The notes below the pieces were generated by a model. The model saw only the letters and a program-made list of their open reading frames with translations. It had not been told where the DNA came from and did no database searches. The position numbers and the translations under genes are program-made. A DNA stretch of 64,000 bases. Source: Branchiostoma lanceolatum (Eukaryota; Chordata; Leptocardii; Amphioxiformes; Branchiostomatidae). Every line of letters begins with the position of its first letter. Position 1 is the stretch's first letter. Below are positions 1 to 11,600 of this stretch, piece by piece. The stretch lies in contig NC_089735.1 in assembly GCF_035083965.1 (NCBI RefSeq), forward strand, positions 7,156,001-7,220,000. The letters are read 5' to 3'.

Positions 1-360
1 CACCAAGATGGCCAATTCTTGATAACAAAGATATTAAAAAAACATATATTAACAAGATGAGTTTTCTAATCGCCCCTGAAATTATTTTTCAACCTAATTT
101 TTGTCAGGCACAGTATGTAATTGGAAACCTCAGTCTAGTTTAGCATAGCCTCCCCAAAGTACATGTATGTTTTATATTGTGCAGGCTGCAGGCAAGGCTC
201 TGCATAGGAGAATGACAGGAAAGAAATAAACCCACAGGATGATCTGCAAATATTACAACACTGTTCAATCAATCAATGTGTGGTTTATTTTTTTTATCAT
301 GTATTGCAATGATTCAGACCTTTTGATTTGTGGAGGATAATTTTTTTGTACTTATTTCAG

Positions 361-3300
361 ACTTCGAGTGTGAAAGGATGGACTGTGGTCTTTTCTGTCC
401 TTATGGATTTGCCACAAACAAGGAGGGATGTGAGATGTGCCAGTGCCGCAAAGCACGTACGTTAGGATCAAATTTAAAGCTATCTTGTAACGTTGCACAT
501 TAAATACTATATAAGAAATGTGCAACACCACATATACTGCTACAGCACAGGTTCTGCTGGTGATGTTTTAACCTCACATGCTGTAAATATTTGTATGAGT
601 CATTGCTATCAAAGACGACAATAGATACATGTATGAAAAAAAGCAAAACGCACTCTTTAATTTGTCATTATTGTGTTCATTTTGTTTTATGTGTCAAATG
701 GTTTGTGAGTGTATATTCTAATTTTCGACACAAAATGCCCTGTTTGTCAACTAAGCTTTGTAATTTTTTCTTGTCACTCGACAGTTAAGACTACTTGTAA
801 GCCAATTGCCTGTTCGGAACACTGTGAGTTTGGCTACATGACTGACAGCTATGGCTGTGACATGTGCCTGTGCAAGAAGAAACGTGAGTACTGAAGACTT
901 CATATTGTCATCTTAAGCCACACTGACTTGATCATATTCATCTTTCCCCGGATTATCTGGATAATATCTATATGCATCAATTTCATCCGTCCCCCCTTTC
1001 CCCAAAAAGGATATTCCAAATCACAAAAAGAAGCTGGAAAATGAGAAAATATGTGCCATAACTATAGGCAGTTAGTGAAAAAGCATCGGAAAGCAGTGAA
1101 TATGATATTATCTTATATTATATACTAAATGAGCAAGTCTTCCAAAGTGCCAGTTGTGAAAGAACAGAAATGAAGCATATTTTTGTGTATATATACCATG
1201 TTCCGTGCGTTCAGTTATTTGTTCAACCTTCCTGATTACTTATATTTCATAATGAAGTCAACTATATTGTTGCCCAACTTTTTTTTGCACGCTCAAATCA
1301 GTTTTGGGGTTCCCAGATCACATCATTAATGTAGTCAAATCAGTGTGGGCTTACATAATTCTAGTTCTCCTGTTCTTTCTGTGGAGTACTTTGTACATGT
1401 GCTGAAAGGCTGTCAGTGAATATGGCTGTCAGTGTACATGTCCTTGGTGCTGAAAGCATGGATGTAGCTGTGTACCCATCCCTTGGGCTGAAATGTCCTT
1501 TTCCAGGGTTCAACCCAAAATAAGGGTTAGGGTTGACAGGTTTTTGCTAGGGTCAGTCGGATAAATGGAAAAGCACTATTTTTTACTCAGGCCTTAACAG
1601 GCATTGCTTTCACTAGCTGAGGGGACGTGGGTTAGGTATTTGTCATACTATATACTGTCTGAGTAACTACTCCTTGTTACAATTTCTTTGTTAACCTTAT
1701 GCTAGCAGTATTTTCATTATTTGTCAATCAGCCTTTTGTCAATTACAGTATAGTTTTAATTTGGACTTTGGTTTCCATCTTGTCGGCTTAGATTCATACA
1801 CATGCCTTATACTTGATGAAGGTTGTAATGGACACAAAACTTCTTTTCAGCATCTGAATGCGAATCTTTCGATGGTTGCTCTTTGGATTGTCCCTTCGGC
1901 TGGGCTACAGACAGCAATGGATGTGACATCTGTGTATGCAAGCCACCAGGTATGTCAGCTATATACATGTATCATCACATATTACTGTTTGTTTTCGGTT
2001 TATTTGTTTGTCTTGGTGTGTATGCATGTTTCTCCTGCTGACCAAGGAGGCAGGGTGTGAGGTAGAATGTGGTGTGGCTGGAGACTTGCAAGATGTGAAC
2101 ACTGGTTTGGTCCGGTTCCATGGTTGGTGCTGTAGGCTTGGTCTGGGACTATAGTCCTGCAGGAAAATGTATATTAGATAGAACAATAGGAGAGAAATTC
2201 ACAATAATGAATAGAATAAGAAACTCTAACACTTGTTGATTTGTATTTGTTGCAAGGGTCATAACATGCTAGGTCATCGTTGTTCTGTGTTTCTATTGAA
2301 TGTTCCTTTTGCCTTTCAGTTGCCATTCAGTGTGAGCCAGTGAAGTGCCGCATGATGTGCGTACACGGCTGGGCAACAGATGAGTATGGCTGTGAGACAT
2401 GCAAGTGCAGGGTCCCACCAACAGGTAACTGTTAAATGGTGCAGACATTCATAGTAAGCAGCACGCATAGTCCAGTGGTTATCGACCCTGCCTCTGGACC
2501 AAGAGGTTGGGAGTTTGAGCCCTGCTAATGCCCTTCACTCGACATTTACACTAGTCACATACTATACTCCTCGGAAGGGTTGCTATTTATCTGTTCATCA
2601 TACTTGTGGAAAAAAGCTAGGGCAAGGAATTTCCCCGTTACAATGAACTTATAGATACACTCTCTGTCATGACCAGTGGAAGACTAAGCTCTTCGGTGAG
2701 CTGAACTAGTTCAAGATCGCTTTCCCTTTTCACTCATGTAGAAACTGTTTTGATGCTTTATTTTTGTCATAATGGAGAGTCAAGACTCTTGTTGTTCTTA
2801 TAAGTCTCCTATGCAAACAAATTTTGATGCAATGAAAACTGACACTCAGAATTTATGTGGAGGATTATTATCCTTCTGAGAGTTCTGTTTTAGAAAAAAG
2901 GAGGCTCATGCTACACATAGTTTAGAATGTACTTTTTATGTATATGGAGACCACATTGCATTATCTTGGGAATGTCTACCATTTTGATTGTTCTTTTGAA
3001 ACATAAGTTTCGGTACAGTGTTAGACTATCCAGGTATTCTGTGTAATACAGCGAGTAGTTTGAGTGCCCTCTAACCATTGCTTTCCCTTGTTACAGAGTC
3101 CCTGTGTGAAGATATGGACTGCTCCATCAACTGTCCATTTGGCTTTGCCACTGATGAGCAGGGCTGCCAGGTCTGCAAGTGCATGCTGCCCAGTACGTAG
3201 CCTCTTTTGTATCATACTTGGGCCAGGATAACATTTGATATAGGTGTTCCAGACCAGTCCGTATTTTATGGTATTCCACAGATTTCTATTTGTAGACACT

Positions 3301-4334
3301 TACCTTTGACGATATGTAGGAACATGTCTTGTGTGCACTATGTAACTCTAGTAATGTGTCGCAAGATAAAGATGGGAATTCAAAAGTGCATGACTTACAT
3401 TAGGACAGTGGTAAACTACATTGTGAGCTTGTGAGCATTTCTAATTAAGTCTACAAATGCTTTTGACAAAGGGATGGATTTGAAGCAACGCCTGTGGTAT
3501 GCTGATCAGTGAAAGGTGCCTTTTCCCATGTAACTTGCAGCACCTTGCCCAGCCCTCGGCATGGAGAGGTGCGACCTGACCTGCAAGCACGGCTTCATGA
3601 CCGACGAGTCCGGCTGTCAGATCTGCCAGTGTCAGGAGCGCCCATCCCGCTGTCCCGCCCTGGAAGACTGTCGCCTCAGCTGCCCATGGGGAATGAGCAC
3701 CAATGAGGAGGGATGTAACATCTGTCAGTGCAGGAAGCCTTGTAAGTTGGTAAATTCTGCAGCCAAAGGAGCAGGGCGGTCTCCAACTTTCAATCTTTTT
3801 CCGCACCACTTATGTTTTTGATTTTCGTTGATCAATCTGTTGTTTCAAGCTTTGAAGAATACCTTTTTATCAATCTCATGTCATGAATTTCAAATTTTTT
3901 TGAATGGACGTGATTCAAGTTTTGTCCGTCCCTTTATATGTGCCACTAGGTGCTACAAGGGTCGGAAGAAAGGAATGAATGAACTGATTTACAACCATTT
4001 GTTTTCTTTCTTCCAGCTGTGTGTACCCCACTCACAGAGCAGACCTGCCCCCTGACCTGTGTGGAGGGATATGCCACCAACACCTTTGGCTGTGAGATCT
4101 GCAAGTGCAGGCCCTCTGGTAACCACCACATTTTATAAGTTGGAAATCACGACAATGTAACATAACATTTTTCGTTCGTTTTCACTGGAGGTTTGTCACT
4201 GATTTGAATCAAACCCTTGCTTACTACATCTAGTCACACACACACATACATACATACATACACAAACACATACACATTGACACACACCCACAAGCACACA
4301 CACACGCAAGCTCACACAAGCTCACACAAACACG

Positions 4335-4366
<32 letters not shown>

Positions 4367-5608
4367 AGCTTACACACACACAGAGCACATGCACAAAAAC
4401 ATACTTGTCCTTGGTGCTGAACACCACCCACTGAGTGCAACAAACTTTGTACCTGTCCTTGGTGCTGAACACCATCCATACACAACTACTGTACTGTAGT
4501 AATAATATACACCACATGTGGATCTGAGCAAAAATGACTTTTTTAGTTTATTGCACAGTGTGTAATGATTTCTACAGTGTTCATTTAATTGTTAAGTACA
4601 TGAAAGGTTGCCTGTCAGTATGTTGTACTTTTGATGCGTAACATGACATTGTGAAATTTTTCTTAGCATTTCTACATGGTTATTATCATTATCTCCACCG
4701 AAGGGAAACTTATTGTTTTTTCTCCGTTTACTCTTCTTCTCCAAACAAATCAGGTCAATGACCTTGACTAAAGTAAAGGGCTGTCACCATGGTAACTGGT
4801 AAAGTAGCAAACACCCTGTGGTGTTCAATTACATAATGTAGCAAGTGGCAGGACAGAGCTGGAGACACTGGTCACCATATATATGAATGTGTTGGAGTTA
4901 GACTAAATAGAGCAGTAGTTTGTTAAGCTAACCCATGGCCATTTTATGTTAAACATTATTTACAAAACAAAGTAACATGTAGTAGCTTGCAAATGTTACC
5001 CTTCTAGTGATATACAATGTATTTGCAATGACGTCTTGAGATGTAATGAGTCGTTACCGTTTCAGCTGAAGTGTGCCAGACAGACGTGAGCCTGTGTAAG
5101 GAGTACTGCCCGTACGGCTTCATGACCAACAAGGATGGCTGTGAGATCTGTCAATGCAGACTGCCAAGTAAGACTTTCTCAAACTCACAGAGTATTAGTT
5201 TCTCGGTAGGAGGGGAAAGGAGTCTTTTACAGTGTTTTAACTTTGCATTTGAAACAATTCTGTAGTACAGTAGCAACACATTTAGAAATGCAACCACTTT
5301 CTAGTGGTCTTTTTTCCCCATTGACATAAGAATTTAGAATCCTATTTTTAGTGACCATCTGTCCACATAGACCAGATTTACCGTTCCCCTTTATGGTCTT
5401 CTTGGGCAGTTTTGACTGTATTCATTTGTGAATGTACTGTAGAAAGCAGAAGTTTGCATGTAAAAAAGATCTAATTTCAATTGTTGTTTCCTGTGAACAG
5501 CTACTATCCAGATCACATCTGTCTGCATGAAGTGGCAATGTCACAAGTTCTGTCCTCATGGCTACCTCACCGACAGCAGCGGCTGCCAGACATGTACCTG
5601 TGCTGAAC
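361..5608 (+). CDS. Exon block encoding ten antistasin-like units
   Basis: Nine exons (361-456, 785-883, 1851-1949, 2320-2424, 3097-3192, 3541-3741, 4017-4118, 5066-5167, 5501-5608) carry ten repeats of the pattern C-x(4-5)-C-x3-C-x-(F/Y/H)-G-(F/W/Y)-x-T-(D/N)-x-x-G-C-x-x-C-x-C. That is the six-Cys antistasin-like fold with the usual G-[FYW]-x-T core. Each exon of 96-108 bp holds one unit; the 201-bp exon at 3541 holds two units fused without an intron. All begin with two bases of a split codon and end with one base. The first unit here is probably not the first of the protein, since the reading frame is entered through a phase-1 acceptor. Whether individual units keep a protease-binding loop cannot be judged from sequence alone. 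Confidence 0.9.
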
Positions 5609-8600
5609 GTAAGTATGAGACTGTAAGCCTTAAACAAGTGGAACTATAGTAGGAGACCTATAATAGCCTTCAGCACCTAGAAGTGTTTTATCCATCTGTG
5701 CAGGGCTGTTTTTAGCTATTGATTTTTCGCTGTAGTATCAGTTTGATGTTTTGAGCACTACAATTTAGTCTGTTTGAAAAAAGGCACAATTTTATGCTAC
5801 CTGAACTAGAGCAAAAGGTGTAGACTCTTGCTTTTCTTATGCATAAGCTTCCAATGTATATCTGTTATATCATTTTGACTTGTTGATTTTTTTTGCTTTT
5901 ATTTTTTTACCTGAAGTAACTACAAGTTACAACACTAACATTCTTATATTCTTGAGTTTTTGGGGAGGCCCATGAAAAACCATTTAAGTTTCTGGCCCCC
6001 CCTACCTGTCTTTTTTTTTACTGCAGTTCTTATACAATTTAATGTCCTTCTGATTATATACATACAAATAAACAATAAACATCTTTTTCACTTTTTGACA
6101 GTGCCCGAGCAGGTGTGCCCACACATCAAGTACGGCACCGCCGGCAGGTGTGTGGATGAGTGCAGCCATGATGGCATGTGTGCACCCAACCAGCTCTGCT
6201 GTTCCAACGGATGTGCAAGGACCTGCATGGAGTCAGTCTCTGCCCGTATGTAAAATCTCCAGCCACAATTCTTAATCCGACCTTGTTTTACATTTTTCTT
6301 CCATCCCAGACAGCCCAGTCCAAATTCTGCATTTTTTGTTATTGTACTGTGTCGTATTTGTTACCTATTGTCACAACATAAATTAGTCATCAGCCATATC
6401 ACATATGCCTCATCATAGCCCGATCAATCTTCCACAAGTTGAAAGTTGTATTCAATTGATCCATGAATAATGTCAGCAGGTTGTTAAATGACTGGATAAT
6501 AACATTCTTTGATCACAACCAAGGAGTTACAACAAGCCAATGTTTCGGTGACTGTCTCATGGTCACCTTCCTTATGTTCAATGACCAATGATATATATTT
6601 ATTGGAACAAGTTGATAAGTCTACTAGTCTAGTACTAACCTCATCATTGTGTTTGCAGACTGTGTAGATGAGATGGGTGAGTCCCACACCCAGGGGTCCA
6701 CCTGGGAGAGAGATTCCTGTACCGTCTGCAGCTGCATGAATGGCGACATCACCTGCCACACCTCCAAGTGCATGCCTGTCCCCCACGGCTGCCTCCCTGT
6801 CCATACTCCCGGACACTGCTGTCCTGCCTTCGACTGCCGTAAGAGTTTACTTGTATTTCCTACACGTATAACTTACAGCAATTGTAAAGCTTGTATTACT
6901 GTAACAGTGGTAACTTCTGCAAGTACAGTAGAAGCATTTAGGATAAATTTGTCAACACCTAGAGCACAGTTTACACTGCTGGCCTGCCTTTGATTCGCAA
7001 AAGATACTTTTAAGTTTGTAGTACAATCACAACATCTAGAGGTAAAACTTATCTGGAATAGCATATGAAACAGAATGGTGGATTCAAATGTTTTTGACAA
7101 ATTAATGATGATATTGCATAACTTTAATGATGATATAATTTTTGCCCTTGCAGCTATCAAGGAGCGTCTGTGCACCAAGGAGGGCAAGCACTGGGAGGAA
7201 GACGTCTGCACCAACTGCACCTGCCAGTCAGGAAAGGCTATTTGCATAGCCCAGGCCTGCCCCCAGGTTCCAAGTGGCTGCAAGCCCATCTTCAGCGACA
7301 CCGAGTGCTGCCCACGCTTCGAGTGCCATGACAGTAGGTGTCTCATTTTCATATCAGTGTTACAGTAGTATCTTCTCGTCCCTGATACCATGTTTAAGCT
7401 AGTAACCCTTTTTGCTCTCTGAGAGACATTGGAAACTGTAAATAATCTCCTACGCAGAGCCTTGCCCGCGGTCTGTACAATATACCTTTGGGAGGCTCAG
7501 ATAAACTGGGGTAAGGTTTCCACTTTTGTGGGCTTGACGTCTAACAAGCTGCCATCCAATCATCAGAGAATTGTAATGTTTTCTTTGGGTAAAGCCAATT
7601 CACTGATTGGCTGACAACTGAAAACCTCAGCCTGGTTTAGCAGAGACTCCCAAGGTGTGTTGTACAAGCCCCCCCCCCGCTTGTGAGGCTCTGATTTTAA
7701 CTGACGTTAATCAATGGCCTTGAAATTATGGAGGTTTTCAAAATGCAAGGACATCATTTGCCTAAAGTACAATTTAGCATGTCCAGGTATGGTTGGTAAC
7801 TCTGGCTGTGGCTAAGTATCAGGCAGTTTAAGTGTGGGCCTTTGTTGTAGTTGCTCAATTTAAGTCATTGACATCATTGCAATTTACATGATTGTTCTGA
7901 CACTAAGTCTCCTCTCCCATTGCTCAGGCTGCATGACCCAGAGTGGTTCCATGATTCCCCATGGTGAGACCTACAATGTGGACAAGTGTACCAGCTGCAT
8001 CTGCAAGAAGGGCAAGAGCATCTGTACCCCCACAGTCTGCCCCATGCCTCGTCCCGACTGCGACGTCGTCCACGTGGAGGGAGCCTGCTGTCCAACTGTC
8101 GTCTGCACTCATGGTAAGGCAACATTTCCATTGGACAACCGATGAGCAACCAAAAATCATTGGTTATCAAGATCATGTCCCCATAGCTTAACAGGTATAG
8201 CCTCTGTGACAACTTAGCTCTTGGATTCAATTAGTTGCTAACATGGTGAAGCACAATGCTAGACTTGCTCTCAAAGTTAACAAGTATGAATGTTGGTTGA
8301 AAGTTTTGTATGTCTCTCTTTCCCTGCTTGTGTAGAAGCCAAGAAGCGCCCATGCCACTTTGCCCTCAAGAAGGTTCCGTCCCTGATGCTGATGGGCAAG
8401 ACTGTGCCCATGACTGGTGTGTTTGTGCCATCATGCGACATCAACGGATACTACAACGCCACCCAGTGTCACGGCTCCACCGGCTACTGCTGGTGCGTGG
8501 ACCGCTTCGGTCAGGAGACCCCCGGCTCACGGGTCCACCACAGCACCCCCATCTGCAGTAAGTACTCATTCGTAGTCATTCAGACTAGAAAGAGAATAGG

Positions 8601-11600
8601 CAACCAACAACCAAATATTAACACAAGATGCTAGCTAAAGCCCGGATCACATACATTGCACAGTCATTTGATCATCCCGCCAGCGATAGCACCAAACGTC
8701 ATAGGTTTGAGAAGCAGCCGGTGCAATAGTTTAAATATATAAAGTCGTGGTCACTATGGACTTAAATAATCGTACGATAATGGAAAAATTTCAAACACTC
8801 ATCAATAGGTTATTTTGCCTGAGATTTACCTGCGATTATCCTATGATTGATCCAGGCTCTATTCCTTGACCCAATTGCACAATAACCTACAAATTTGTTA
8901 CCAGATTTTTAAATAAGTTCAGTTTTATATATAGAAACTCTGTGTTACAGAGCCCAGCACCTGTGTGCACAATGGTCACATGTACCGTGAGGGCGACCAG
9001 TGGCAGAGGGACACCTGCACCACCTGCACCTGTATGGGCGGCCAGGCCATGTGTCACAGCGACACCTGTGCACCTACACCAGATGGCTGCACCCCCATCA
9101 TCGCTGAGGGACAGTGCTGCCCACAGTTTGTTTGTGAAGAGAGTAAGTTTAGCAGGCATTATGTAGATATTTTATAATGCTATAAGTAGTAGTGATGTTT
9201 ATTCAATGCATTAGGAAATCAGTTTTTTTTTAAACTTCTGACTTATTGTTTGCTATGCCAGCATGAGAACCAGTAAAGTCCTATTTGAGAATGACAGTCT
9301 CTGCCATAAAAGGCACATATTTACTTGTGATATGCCATCACATCACCAATGCTAAAAAAGAGACTGAACTTGTTGCAGAGTGTATTGATATCGTGGGTAA
9401 GGAGTGGTCCATCGGAGAGAGCTGGATGGTTGAGCACTGCACACACTGCACATGCGCCCGTGGAGACATTAAGTGCCGCGTGGAGCAGTGTCCTCGCACT
9501 GAGGCAGAGTCTGGATGCCAGGTCATCCCCAGCGAGGGACAGTGCTGCACCAGCGAAGTCATGTGTGATGACGGTAAGAACATGGTCATCTAACGATTGG
9601 GTCACTTTTCAATTTGCGGGAATGAAAAGTATAATCTTATGTAAAAGTTTATTTTGTTTTCATCCATCTTGATTTATTTTATTCCATTTTTATCTGAAAT
9701 ATATTATATCATTTATATGTGAAAGGGGGGGAAACAAATGTATAAACACCTTTACAAGTTGCCCTCCCCCGCACTGAAGACAATGCCAACAATATAGGTA
9801 TACAGTACAGTGAGAATTCACAATATTTAGTTACTGTACACATGTTCAATACAACTCATTACAGAAAGTCACTGGTCTTAGAATAGCTACAAAGTAAACA
9901 AGAAACATGTATTTCTTTACAAAGCAGTATTATTCATTTTAGTTATGGTGGAGCAAAAAATTATTTTGAAAGCTGTGACTAAAAATGACAATCATTATGT
10001 CTATTGTTTTGTATCCCAGAGTGCGAATCTTCCCACGTTGCCCACTGCCTGAAGAACCCGTGCCTGACCGCCACGTGCCCAGGATTCCCCGACGCCACCT
10101 GCAAGCCCAGCTACTGCGGCAGCTGCAAGGCCTTGTGGGTGGACAGGTTCGACCAGGAAGTCGTCTGCCAAACAAGTAAGACTTCACCCATCAATCAAAA
10201 TACTGTAAATGCAGAAATGTTTGCGGGGTTTCATGTTCACGGTTTTTGCGATGAAAACTCTTTACTGCAAACTTAAAACCACAGTGAAAAGCCATTCCAT
10301 TGTTTAACTGTAGTGCTACTATGGATTCAAACGCGAACTAAAAACGAGAATACTCCATTTCTTCCCTACCATGAAATTAAATCCCCACGAAAATTTCTAC
10401 ATTTGCAGTACATAGAATTTTGTTAGATCGGTCCCTAGAACGTGTCCAATAGCATAGATCGCTGAGTTGACTGAAGTTTTGATAAACAAGTAAAGAAATA
10501 AAGCTCAACTCAAGATTTGAAGAAGATATCAAAGTTAACGGTTAAACTTATACTAGGGATCAGAAAGCAGGTGGTATGCAAAGTATTAATTTACATCTCA
10601 ATCACTAATCAGATCTGCAAATTTAGATATCAATTAAATCTAATCTACTAAAATGTACTTTGGCCTACCAGTCGTCGAATAGCCCAGATGTAAAGAAAAA
10701 CAGTTATCGCTCGCATTCAATTAATAATACTGTTTTGTATGCAGCTGGCCCTTGTGATGCGACTGTGACCAAGCGTACCAACTGGAACACCATGTGGAAC
10801 CCGAGATGTGCTGTCAACGGCTTCTACACCCCCAAGCAGTGTGACAGCGAAGGGTCCTGCTGGTGTGTGGGTCGTGACGGAGAGTTGATGCCCGGCACAC
10901 GTAAGGAAGACGGCAGCACTGTGGACTGTATTGATGGTAAGAACTTAGTGTTCTATTACATCAGAGTTAGCAAAAAGTCCTGATGATACCCAAAACTGTA
11001 GAAGTCAATTTGTTTTCTACAATGAAATACATGACTGTACAGTACCAAGCAAAGTCATAGCAAAGGCTCTTGGCACATTCTAGTACAGATATGATGAAAA
11101 CATTAAATAAACTAGAGTTCCACGACCTCATATCTTCGCCAAATAATATGAATTGTACCGACAGATGCAAGTACTGAATTCCCGCCATTTACCAATATGG
11201 CATTACAAAGCCGTTTTTCTAAACAATAGTTAAGTTCAAGTCTTTATTTGCTTAAATAATATCTATCAATGTTCCCCTCTTTCTCAGTGGCTTGATATGC
11301 CACAGGTCTGAAAGTCCTCTCACGGAATGTCAATGACGGTTAGACATCCAGGTAATAAGATACGCAATAAAACTGGATGGATTTTCGAAACGTAGTGAAA
11401 TACACATGTAGTATAACTCTATCAAATATTAGACCCTGTTTTGCATAATCAGCATCTTATTGTGTAATTTGGCTTGGCTATGTCAATTATCAGATTCAGC
11501 TATTTTGAAATACCCAACATGAATATAAAAAGTCCTGTCATTTACGAACATAGTGTTATTATCTTTGTATAATCTCAGCAATAATTCAAATGAGGTCAAT

